Assembly (NCBI GenBank): GCA_037039925.1
Contig: JAXRKP010000059.1
Location: 245,333-309,332, forward strand
Source of the DNA: Doris montereyensis
Taxonomy: Eukaryota > Mollusca > Gastropoda > Nudibranchia > Dorididae
Direction: 5' to 3'
Length of the DNA: 64,000 bases
Below are positions 22,600 through 33,700 of the stretch, one piece after another. The notes beneath the pieces are model-generated. The model did not search any database and was not told the DNA's origin. It saw only the letters and a list, made by a program, of their open reading frames with translations. Each line of letters opens with the position of its first letter. Within the stretch, counting starts at the first letter, position 1. Made by a program: the position numbers and the translations under genes.

Positions 22600-25310
22600 A
22601 AATATTATGCCGCATCGATTTGTAAGTGCGTAGAAGCGGAATTGATACAATCCTGTAAAAAATGGTGTGTTATGCTAATGCTATTCTTAAATTTCTAATA
22701 AGAGGAAGAGTAAAATGACCCGCTTCTCGTTATTCTTGTTCCTAAAGTTCAAGGTTACCAGATATCAACAGGTCACAGAAAGTTTCGTAAATGGTTGTGC
22801 AAACGAGAAATTGAAGAAAGCATAAAACACATCATAGTTTATAGGCATTCCTGTACGTTTTTATATCAATTACGCTAATGCCCTATATCTAATTAATACA
22901 GTATACTATTTCATGTAGGCATAATTTGCCTCATTTCAATATATGCGAGATCATAGTTCAGTTGACCTTTTAGTTTTACAGGTCATCGAGTGTTGTTGTT
23001 ATTTTGCTGGGTCTATCATCTCACAAGCACTTCTAGTAACGATCCCTTTTAAAAAAAAAATGCTAGGTAGGTATCGAGACAGACGCTCAATCAAGGCCAC
23101 TGAGGTAAATCCGGGGTCATGTAAAACGTATGTCTATCCTCTTCCCCACTAGACATTCCATCAAACAGATCTACTGTAGGCTAGATTTAGTTAGAAATAG
23201 ATTTAGTTTTAGCTTTTCCCCTCTTCTTCTGAAGGAATAACAGATAGGAAAGTAAGCAAACGGACCAAAATTTTCACAATGTGAGGAACATTTCAATCGT
23301 TATAACGAGCAGTATTATTTCGCTTACATCTTTCTAGAGTCTATCTCTTTATGTTCTGTCTAACAAGACACGAGCTAGATTGCTTTTTGTTTTATCATTT
23401 CACACACACACACACACACACACCAATTCGAACTCCTAGCCCTTTAAAAATGTTATAAATATAGATCTAGATCTAGAATCTAGATCATTTGCAATTAAAC
23501 AGAAGGAAAGCTTTTGGAGAGACCAGGCTTCAAATGAACATGTCTAAATTTTATCCTGAAATCATGACTTGATCCAAACTCTAGAAATTTTTATATTACG
23601 AAGATATATCTACCAATGAATTACTTTTGACCAAACAAAATCATTTCAACGTGTAGAATCTAGGTGTATAATAAGGCAATGCTCGAGAAGATTTAGGAAT
23701 CTAGATTAATCTAGTTTTCACAGTTCTAACTTTTAGAATTAGGAAGTGCATGTTTATGTCACTATTTACTTAACGCTTAATAAGAATAGCAAAATGATAT
23801 GTAATTCCGTGTCTGACAAAGTTTTGAGCCCGAAACGTTACTTTTTATCGTAAGTTTTCTCTCTACTGAGTTGACTTATAAATTTGTTTTCTCGCGTCCA
23901 TGGAAAAGATAGTATCATAGTTAGGTAAGACTCGACTACATATATTTTGTAAACTAGTTCGATACCGATCGAGGGCTGGCACTGGCAGTTGGATTGGCAT
24001 AAACATCGCATCTCCTAGTTTTTGTTGACGACCAGTGAAAGAATTCCATTTTTTTCGTATTGGGACGAATGATGTATTCTGCGTGAATACGAATATTCGT
24101 ATGCTTAAGGTAAATGCTTTGTCAAAGACACATTATCCTCACTGACCTTAGATGTAGATCAAGAAATCTTGATATGTGGTTATGACTCAGTTAAATCACT
24201 CACCCAACTGTGTTGTTCTGAGGATAGCCCAAGTCTGAAAGCTCGTGATGATCATAATCATAATAATATAATAATAATCTAGATATAGATTTAATCTCTC
24301 TAGATCTACATCTAGAATCTGGATCTAGTGTAGATTAGATCTAGATCTAGATATTTGTAGATCCATAATCTACCATTGTTATCTATCATTTCAGGTCTAT
24401 CTAAATCTAGATAATTCAGAATAAGAATGGTAGGGGCTCAGGTGTGATTTTCGTGGGGATGAGTTGCCTAAAGGACCTAACTTTGCCTTAGGTGCATGTG
24501 TGGGATATTCAGGGTAAAGGATGGTGATAGCGTGGGCCCAGTTACTTTATATAGTTCTTCCCGAAGGATTACCATAGTCACGCACGCAACAAGTGATGTG
24601 ACTATGATATTATAAAATTATGATAAAAAGGTTTTCTTTTGAAGGGGTGAGATTAAAATTTTAGGCTTGGTTTTTGTGGGGGATAAAAGAAAGGAAAGAA
24701 ATTAGTTGCACAGTTTTTGATGACTGATATAATGCATGCAAATTTTCAGGTCAAGGGGTCATGGTGAGAGACTGAGACATGCGACTGTGTGACAACAAAC
24801 TCTGACATTGGACATGTCTTTATAACATTGACAATGGATAGTGTGACATAGGACAGCGGCCAACTGTACTGCAAGCATTAGCTTTTCGAGACATTGTTGG
24901 AGTTTTCCATTACTTTCAGTTGCTTATATAATATATGGATCATTTCATCAAAGCATGCAACTATATATGTATATGAACTATGTGAAGTTATTATCAATTT
25001 TGCATACTGCATAAATGTTGTGTAATAACAAAAACATTGTTTATAATCAAAATATAAAAAACGGTAATTTATAATTTATGGTAGGCTTATTACTTTACAA
25101 AAAATGAAATGAAAGAAAAAGAGGTGAACGAGAGTTCACAGGGCCCTAATGCCTGCTTCTACCATTTCTCTAGATGTTGGTTGTGTAACATAACTTTTTA
25201 AAACAGCTTTTCACCTCTGTTCGGAGCTGACATGATACAAAAATAATGAAATGATTCGTTATACCGTAATCCGCCAACGTTGCGTAATAACTATTGTTAA
25301 ATACAACTCG
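22600..25310. other. Non-coding DNA, no gene recognised
   Basis: AT-rich, with a (CA)n tract at 23,401-23,422 and clusters of overlapping AGATCT/TCTAGA motifs at about 23,460-23,490 and 24,275-24,420. No open frame resembles a known family. An unannotated 5' exon of the downstream gene could lie here but nothing identifies it. Confidence 0.4.
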
Positions 25311-25324
25311 TTATATTGCCACCA

Positions 25325-25548
25325 TGCATCATCACCTTCTTCCCCCGAAGTGGGGTAGAAGTAGAATCCACCCGGCTTGGTCACATATCACAGAGTAACA
25401 TAAACTAAACTCATGCACAAGCATCACTATTATGTATGTCTTGGCACTTTTACAGTTGCAGAAATGACACGGATGCTGGTGACACTATGAGAATGAGAAG
25501 GTAATGACATAAGATAATATAAAAGCCCCATAGGAACAAAGACGAGAA
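25325..25548 (-). mobile_element. Interspersed repeat of unknown class
   Basis: The stretch with CCCCGAAGTGGGGTAGAAGT and TCACTATTATGTATG is repeated in diverged form at about 48,752-48,930 (GGTAGAGTAGAATC, CATCACTACTATGTGTG). Its right end matches, in inverse orientation, the tail of the SINE at 22.4 kb. It abuts LINE copy 2 directly. Confidence 0.5.
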
Positions 25549-27917
25549 GTCCACATACCTACATTTATTTTCTTCATTTTTGAGGATGCCTTTTGCGACT
25601 GAATCCATAAATATGATAAACAAAAGAGGACTTAGGATACAACCCTGTCTTACCCCTATATCTACATCAAATTCTGCAGATATGTTTCCAGCTACTCTCA
25701 CTGCACATGTTGGTTTATTGTAAAAACTTTTAATCGCTTCTTTTAAATTTTGCTCTACATTGTGTTCTTTTAAGGAATGCCATAGTTTGTCCCTCCTTAT
25801 AGTGTCAAACACCTTTTCTAGATCTATAAACACAGGTGCAAGTCAAATTTTCTCTCAAGAAATTTTTCTATTATTTGTTTAATTGTAAATATGTGGTCTT
25901 GTACACTTCTTCCTCGTCTAAATCCACTCCCTTTTTTCAGTCGTCTGACACCTGTTTGGACTTAAATGCTTGTTGGCATATTGCATGTAGTAGTTTGTCT
26001 GCCTCTTTCCCTTGGTTTTTAATCATTTCTGGATAAACTTGATCTGCTCCTGGGGCATTTCCTAATTTCACTTCTCTTATAGCTGTTTGGATTTCTTCCA
26101 TTGCTATATCTACATCTTCAGCTGTTTCCTCTGGATTACTTGTTACTCTTACTATTGATCTTTACTCCTTGTTTGATATGTTCTGGAGGGATTATGTAAT
26201 TGTTGAAAATACTTTCTCCGTGTTTCCATGATTTGGCTGTCTTCTTTCATTATTTCTCCTTTGGCATTCTTAATTTGTCATATTGGGCATGCTTTGGTCT
26301 TTCTCATGCTCTTCATTGCCCCCCAGAATAGCTTTTGATTTCCTTGATAGCTTTCTTGAAGTCTTTGTCCAAACACTTCCCATTGTTCCTGTTTTGCTTT
26401 CCTCACTTCCTTTTGGTGATAGTTCTTTTATTCCCGTAATCTATCCTATCTTCTGGTCTCTTTGTTTGCAAGTATTTTTTCCAGGCAACTTCTTTTCTTT
26501 GATCTTAGTTTTGACATTTTCATTGCACCGTGCTGTTCTTTTCCCATCTCCTTTAATTTGTTTCCTACCACAGACCTCTTCAGTACAACTGAGGAGTGTT
26601 TCTTTCACATTTGCCACTTTTCTTCTATTGTGCTATCATTCAGATCCATCTGCCTTTCACTGATAAATCTTTTTATCCTTGATTGGTATACATCTCTTTT
26701 ACTATTGGTTTATTTAGTTCCTCTATTTTGACTTTAGTAGCTTTCTTTTTTTCCTTATTCTGTTTGTTTTCTTCAGTCATTTTGGCAATCACTAGGTGAT
26801 GATCACTAAATATTTCTACTCCTCTGTTTACTCTTGCATTCAATGTACTGTAAAAAGGGAGCTGCTAACTATTGTCTATCATTGACTTTTCACACCTGTC
26901 TTCATTTACTCTTGTATATTTGTGGATATCTTTATGAGGAAAAAAGGTGTTGGCTATTTCCATGTTATTCTTTAGGCAAAAATCTATTAGTCTCTCTCCT
27001 TTGGAGAAGTTGTCTCTCCTTCTTTACCTATTACTCCTCCTGATGTTTCTATATTGTTGCCTACTCTAGCGTTACAATCTCCTGAAACCATTAGTTCCTG
27101 TTTGTGTTTAAGATTCTCTGCAGCTATTTGTAAATCGTTTTCGAAGGTATCTTTTTCTTCTTTAGTGGCGTCTTCGTTTGGTCCATAAGCTATTAATGAT
27201 TTAATTTCTCTTCCTTTTGGTTTAATATTTACCTCTAATAGCTGTGGGCGTATAAATTTCCAGTCTTCTAGTAGCTTTTTATGCCTTTTATGCACCAGGA
27301 GACCTACTCCTGCTCTAGCTCTATCTTTGACATCTGCTCCTGAGAAGATTAAAATATTATTTGGTCCTACATTTTCTATTCCTTGCCCTTTTTTCTTTGT
27401 TTCTGTAATAGCCAAAATGTCTACTTTGAATTTTTCCATTTCTGCAACTAATTCTAACTCTTTTCCATTTATTGCCCTAACGTTCCATGTTCCAAAATCA
27501 CAGTCCGTGTTCGTTTCCCTTTTCGCGTTGAAAGGTGTAGCCGGTTATTTTATATTTATTTCTCTGCATCAGTTAGTTTCGGATAAGCAAGGGATTAGCC
27601 CACTGTACCCTAGGTAGATGGTGGGGCTGCCACCTTGAGGCACCCTACCAGGCCTTGTTACTTTCTGTCAGGGTTAACTCCCTTAGCCTTTGATCATTCA
27701 AGCCCAGCCTGCAAGACAGCAGGTTCTTATTTTCTGTCGGGGTTAACTCTCTTAGCCTTTGGTCGGTCAAGACCGACCTGCAAGGCAGCAGGTTGTTTTA
27801 TGTCAGAGTTAAATCCCTTAGCCTTTGGTCAGCCAAGACCGACCTGCAAGGCAGCAGAGACTCGTGGAGGGTGGGATCATCTACTCCCCGTACAGGTGCT
27901 TACCTGTCCACTGCCCG
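25549..27917 (-). mobile_element. RTE-like LINE, copy 2, 5'-complete, 3'-truncated
   Basis: The minus strand carries, from the right, the 5' UTR with three 66-70-bp monomers (27,655-27,860). The endonuclease follows (VDILAITETKKKGQGIENVG, ADVKDRARAGVGLLVHKRH, SGDCNARVGNNIETSGGVIG; usual form GDFNARVG). RT blocks lie at 25,450-25,833 (FIDLEKVFDTIRRDKLWHSL, IGVRQGCILSPLLF). An internal deletion near 25,920 removes the finger-region segment present in copies 3 and 4. The 3' third is missing. The 5' terminus CGGGCAGTGGACAGGTA at 27,917 coincides with that of copies 3 and 4. Confidence 0.85.
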
Positions 27918-28300
27918 AAACTCAGATTCTACAAATCTAATATTCTAGCTGTCCTTTATGGTGCTGAATCTTGGAAAACAACAAATAATATATCTGCAGA
28001 AAGCTGGACACCTTTCAAAACAAATGTCTCAGAAAGATCCTAAAAATATGTTGTCCAAACACGATATCAAATAACGACCTTCAAGAAAGATCACTGGAGT
28101 CAATATCCCAGATTGTGAGGAGGAGAACGTGGAAGTGGACTGGTCACATCCTTAGGATGAATACTGATGCCATCCCTTAAATAGCCCTCAGATGGACCCT
28201 TCAGGGAACAAGGAAGAGAGGTCGCCCGCTAGGATCGTGGAGGACAAGCATCGAAAAAGAGCTGAAGACCCAAATTGACATCTGATCGTGTTCATTGGCG
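27918..28300 (+). mobile_element. C-terminal fragment of a second LINE family
   Basis: The + strand reads KIRFYKSNILAVLYGAESWK, then a CCPNTISNNDLQE segment, RRRTWKWTGHILRMNTDA, ALRWTLQGTRKRGRPLGSW and KELKTQI. This is the ending seen in many invertebrate LINE ORFs (GHxLRM...ALRWxPQGxRxRGRP). It differs from the window's main RTE-like family and has an AAGTAAGTAA-type tail near 28,350. The fragment abuts the 5' end of LINE copy 2. Confidence 0.75.
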
Positions 28301-28359
28301 ATTCACTGTGTCGTCTTTATGTGCTGCCCAAGCACCACGAGGATAAGAAAGTAAGTAAA

Positions 28360-29930
28360 TCAATGCCTTGGTTTTGACGATGGAGACAAAACATGCGATG
28401 GAGACATAACAAGCAAAGTTTCTCGGCTCTCTCTTGAAAATTTTTTGAGTAGATTTGTAAAGTGCTAAAGTACCATCCATTGATACATCTTTTTTTCTCT
28501 CTGTTTGGTTCCTTATTAGTAATCTGTTTGACATCAATATATTGCAGTTGCCTACTGACCCTGAGTTGCATTCATAATGTCAGATTCAGAAGGAAATCCA
28601 GATCCTCTTTTCTGATTGGATGGTTATGGTAAAGGGTGCAGGGGAGGTAGGTTTCTTTACTTTTGTCATATCGTCAGTGTGCTTAAACATATTGGCCTTA
28701 GTAATTACTTAGATCAAAATGAAACTGATTCATTTTAACACTCATCATCCTACGATCTATCATCATAGTAAATGAGGAAAAATATGCACCAATGCATTTC
28801 TGAGTTATTGTAACATAGTTATTTGTAGCTCTGAAAGGGATTTCCCGTAGTAAGGGAACCTATGACGTAATCAATTTTAGCGTGTGTTAAGCCCTAGCGA
28901 GTGTGTGACGTATTCGTTTTGATGTGCCCTAGTATCAATTCGTTTATGTCTAGAAAGAAAGAGCTTTGTCTACAACTATGAAGTATCGTATCAAGCTTCT
29001 CGAACTGTCTTGAATGTGGTAGAAATTTCCGTTTCTGGAAGAGTCTTGGTTTTGAGTAGAAATAGGCGAGTTGTCTATGATTGTGAGAGAAATAGACAGA
29101 GACATATGTATGTGAACGTGTGTTGATTCCGTTCGTGTCATGCTAGCATTCTGAATTTACTTCACCTCATTGATTGATTGTCGACTGTGAATATAATGAA
29201 CAGCCTTATTAAAACTGTTAATCGAGCATTGGTGTTACTAGATTGTGTCTATGTCAATGTCAAAGTCTAGATCTAGAGTGCATTGCCTGGCTCCATTCAT
29301 ACCTTCGTAACAGTTATCAATGATGTTTCATTTTGGCCTCTGTCACTGGCTGTGTCAGGCCAAAAGAGTTTTTTTCCCCTTTACTCAAAACCATTGAAAA
29401 TGGCCTAGACCAAAATGTTAGCACACAACGATATATTAAATGGTCTTTGAAAATCATTCATGAAAACATGTTATTTACGCAGCATAAAAAGAGGAAAAAT
29501 TGTATGAAATGATTATATATATATGTCAATAGTATTTTCATCTATAGTAAGCATTTTATTTCTTAATTTTGTTACAATGTGCTACTGTCCATTTTTGTGT
29601 TGTCGTGTAATCCTCCTGATAGAGAGGAAATATACATTGTATATTTCTTTCTGTACACTTGTAACCTGTTTTATGTTACAATCTAAAAAGTCTTTGATTT
29701 AAGTCCACTTAAGTGTAAGATAAAACATTAAAAAACATGTGACATTTATCTATATATACATATAATATGCATAATATGTATAGTTTTATGATCACATGAT
29801 ACAAACTACTATTTAATAGACATACAACAATGTTTACTGTCTTTAGAAGAAATCATTGACTTTCAAACTGTTCGTGACAAGTTATCTATTTTTTAATGTG
29901 GTAAAAAAGAAGTAGGTTCTCAATTTACAT
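28360..29930. other. Non-coding DNA upstream of the first recognised exon
   Basis: No recognised coding sequence. The promoter and first exon of the CCPG1-like gene may lie here or further upstream, but no convincing start codon with a phase-compatible donor was found. Confidence 0.4.
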
Positions 29931-29949
29931 CCTACTTTTATGTGTCTAA

Positions 29950-30590
29950 TGTATTTGCTATTTCTCATGCATTATTGGGAATGATTTTATCTGTTATATT
30001 TCTTGTTTCTCATGCTTTATTGGGAATGATTTCATCTGTTATATGTGCTGTTTCTCGTGCTCTACTGGGAATGATTTCATCTATTTCTTATGCTTTACTA
30101 GGAATGATTTTATGTATTTCTCATGCTTTACTGGGAAACTGGGAATGATTTCATCTATTTCTCATGCTTTACTGGGAATGATTTCATCTATTTCTCATGC
30201 TTTACTGGGAATGATTTTATCTGTTTCTGATGCTTTACTCGGAATGATTTTATTTGTTTCTCATGCTTTACTGGGAATAATTTTATTTATTTCTCATGCG
30301 TTACTGGGAATGATTTCATCTATTTCTCATGCTTTACTGGGAATGATTTTATCTGTTTCTCATGCTTTACTGGGAATGATTTTATTTATTTCTCATGCTG
30401 TACTGGGAATAACTTTTATTTATTTCTCATGCTTTACTGGGAATGATTTTATTTCTTTCTTATGCTTTACTGGGAATGGTTTTATTATTTCTCATGCTTT
30501 ACTGGGAACAATTTTATTTATTTCTCATGCTTTACTGGGAATGATTTTATCTGTTTCTCATGCTTTACTGGGAATGATTTTAAGTGTTAA
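29950..30590. repeat. 33-bp minisatellite (~19 copies)
   Basis: The unit is CTCATGCTTTACTGGGAATG followed by ATTTTATCTGTTT, 33 bp. As it is a multiple of three, one + frame stays open for about 200 codons and encodes an 11-residue SHALLGMILxI repeat. That frame is not in phase with the exon at 30,650, and there is no sign it is translated. The array ends about 60 bp before the 3' splice site of that exon. Confidence 0.93.
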
Positions 30591-30649
30591 GCTTGTCCTG
30601 ACCAGATTTTCTGTTGACTTTATAAATAATGTTGTTATTTCCCTTTCAG

Positions 30650-30761
30650 GCAGCAGATGCTGATTCAGAGTCAACTGACAGTTCCATTGAAGTTGTGAGC
30701 TTTGAAGGACAGGATGCTGTTTCATTTCGGTGTCGTTTGGATGAAATTTCCTCGCAAACAG
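30650..30761 (+). CDS. CCPG1: CCPG1-like exon 1 of those seen: N-terminal acidic/LIR-position segment
   Basis: The acceptor is TTATTTCCCTTTCAG at 30,649 and the donor CAG|GTTTAC at 30,762. It begins in phase 0 and leaves one base. It encodes AADADSESTDSSIEVVSFEG and continues to SSQTG. The segment aligns with the extreme N-terminus of vertebrate CCPG1 (DSDSSCGWTVISHEGSD). Where the vertebrate protein has the LC3-interacting WTVI core, this protein has IEVV, so the aromatic residue is absent. Because the vertebrate motif is near residue 14, only a very small first coding exon should be missing. Confidence 0.75.
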
Positions 30762-33700
30762 GTTTACTTCTGTTCCCACTCCCATCCAATATATATATAC
30801 ATGTATATTATTATATACAATCTGTCTCTCTATCATCAATGCATCTGTCTCTTTTATCCCGGTGATACTGTGTGGAGATGCGTCTGTGTGTATGTCTTTC
30901 TTTGTCTCTGTCTGTCTGTCTGGCTGGCTGGCTGTCTGTTTGTTTGTCACTTTATTTCTCGTGTCTTTCTGGCGGGCACTGCTGGAAGGCCCTATTTCTT
31001 TCCTTTCCTTCTTTCACTTATCTTTTATCTTGCTGTTTTCTCTAAATTCACCCTGAGATCACCACAATGGTGGACGGGGTAAATTTAAACGAAACTATGA
31101 CTTTCTGTCTCTGTCTGTCTGTCTCTTTTACTCTAACAGTCTCCACTTTCCACTCCCTTGATTCTCTCGCCTTACTTAATTCACTGTACGTGTGCTATAT
31201 GTTCGAGTATAATGACTCTAAACATGAAACCTATGTAAGTTATCCCACTTTGATCCAAAGAGTAGGACCTAAAATGAAAGATTTACTTCACTGTTTACAT
31301 GACCTGGTTTCTTGAAACAAGTTTTAAGCATAATTTTTCCCAAGTCTATTAATAACGCTGTACGATTAAAATCATTAAAAAAAATTGTTTTTGATCATTA
31401 AGCAAAAAAATTGCATTATGTCATAGTTTCTTGAACCTATCCTGAGGTAGACTAGGAAATATGGATAGTACATTAAGATTCTGGTTTACAACAACGAGCG
31501 GGGTAGTTGGCGAATGGTACTGGTAGGTCCTACTTCTTTCCTTTTACTCTTTCACTTCTCTTTTAAATCTTACTGTTTCCTCTAAATTCCACATGAGATC
31601 ACCACAGTGGTGGACTGAGTAAATTTCAATTAAACAAAATCAAAAAGGAGAAAAAAAAAAAGACAATAACAATTTCTGTTTAATTTAGATAAAGATGGAG
31701 AAGAAAGCAAACCAGCTTTACTGGAAGGTGAGCAGGTTGTGGAAACAGATGGCGGTCTTGGAGCCTGTTGTATGGAGCTGGTCATGATGAGGTGATGACA
31801 AACACTGATTGAACAATTCTTACAAATCTTTTTGTTATTTCATCTCATGGCAAGCCATTTCTTGCAATGTCCTTTGCAAACCCTTGAGAAGCAAACAGTA
31901 GAAATACTTGCTGACACATCAGAGTTCATTCATGGCCAATAGACTCGGAGCTTATCCCAGTTTCTGTAATGTGAAGCGGAACAGCTTATAATAATCACCT
32001 CCTGGACAGACTGCTAGTCTGACACAGGTTTTTACTCAAGCTTGTGCTTGTTCCCAGTTGCACCTAGATCGAGTGGGGAAAATGTGTTTTCAGTGTCTTT
32101 CTTACAGAACACAACGTCGGGCCTAGCTTTACTGGGATTCGAACCCGGGACCTCATAATCCCAAGTCCGACAGCCTAGCCACTCAGCCAACAATGCCACT
32201 AGCCCTACAAAAGACGTGAAATAAAAATCCATTGGTCAACTGGCTATTGAATTAGTGTCTTTGTGGTTACAAACTCACATCACCTAGTCACCCACATTAT
32301 GGGCAAGCAAACTTGGAGAACCATGTCTTTCTATATCAGTTTCAATTATATCAGTTACAATTTTTCTTGTTCTTTTTAAAAATTTTAAGATGAGGCTTTG
32401 AAGTAGTGAACATTAGTTATTGATTTCATAAAAATAAAAAATCTTCAGGTCACTACAAAATTTAGTTGCTTTCAGCGTTTTTTGTTTTGACTTTTTGGCC
32501 TTTTTGGCCTTTTAGATTCGTTTATCATACCCACTTTTAAAATCTTTGCTTGCTTTCAAATGCATTCAAATTTAGTTCATTGGACATACATATCACGCTT
32601 TACATTAACGTAATATTTAGACTGGTTTTATCAGCAGTTGTCATTATATAGCTCTAAAAGCTGCTTTGTATTGTAAGGGAAATTAACATTCTGTTTTCTG
32701 CTTTCAATGTCAGTGCTGCAGAAAAGAATGTGGACGAGCAATTGAGGCCGACGGAGGAGGCTCCCATGTCTGTTCACGGAGATGAACCCAGCATTTCCGC
32801 TATCAGTAGTGATCCTGTAGGAGACAACCAAAGTGTTAAAGATGATTCTGGTAAGATTACTTTGTTATTTTTCACACCTGTAAATTATCCAACTATTAAC
32901 TGATTCAGGCCCACAGCCCCTACTGAAGCTACCCACTCAAGCAAAGGGGGTCTTAGTTTTAAAGCTATAGTGGCCAACAGACTGATAGTAAACATGTGTT
33001 GTTATATACCATTGGTTTCAGGTATAAATGAGGAATCTAAATCCGGCAATAATATATATGTATGAGAAATGATAATTGTGTTGTGTTGAGTTGAAAAAGG
33101 GTTCCAACAGTTAGGTATAATCCAAATTGCTTGACTTGCATGAATTCTATTACCAATGTACCTATCCATGTGCACATAAAATTTCACAACAGTCCATTGA
33201 AAAGTGAATTTTTTATGGTTTTTTTTTTGTAAGACCACAAAATGAAGAAAAAAAGAAAATTATAGTATATCAACACAATCACATCATATGCTAAAACAAG
33301 CCAGGAGTAGATCTAGAAGGTCCAGTGACAGAACTAGCGTCTATACTGTCATCTAGTTCTACAAGCCTTCTCTTCCTACTTGATCTAGACGTCGAAGACC
33401 TATGCTCTTCTAAGTCACTTTCATTATTATTAGAGCTAGATCTACTTTCACTTTCACTCATCGATTAAGGCAAACTCTGTTTCAAAATAAAGCCAAAAGC
33501 ATGTAGAGCTATGTAGTAATTTACAGTGTTAGTTTTGAACTTCTAGGTTTTACATTCTTGTATAAATGTACCGAGCAGTTGTCACCGGCTCATGAGACTC
33601 TACTGGTTTAGTGAGCGGCTCGTGGGACTGAATCAGTTAATTGTCATAAATTTGCCAATATTGTAAAAACAACCAAATATGTTGAAGGGAATACAAGACA

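Noticed and set aside
28577..28640. Possible first coding exon of the CCPG1-like gene (ATG followed by SDSEGNPDP)
   Set aside because: It resembles an acidic start, but a stop follows after 12 codons before the nearest GT donor, so no phase-compatible splice to 30,650 exists.
31689..31800. Longer version of the 39-bp exon using a later donor
   Set aside because: Reading beyond the GTGAGC donor meets a stop in frame and would not join in phase to the next exon.
32032..32232. Functional tRNA gene on the minus strand (good A and B boxes)
   Set aside because: The head is fused to a conserved body shared with another copy at 45.9 kb, so it is a SINE.
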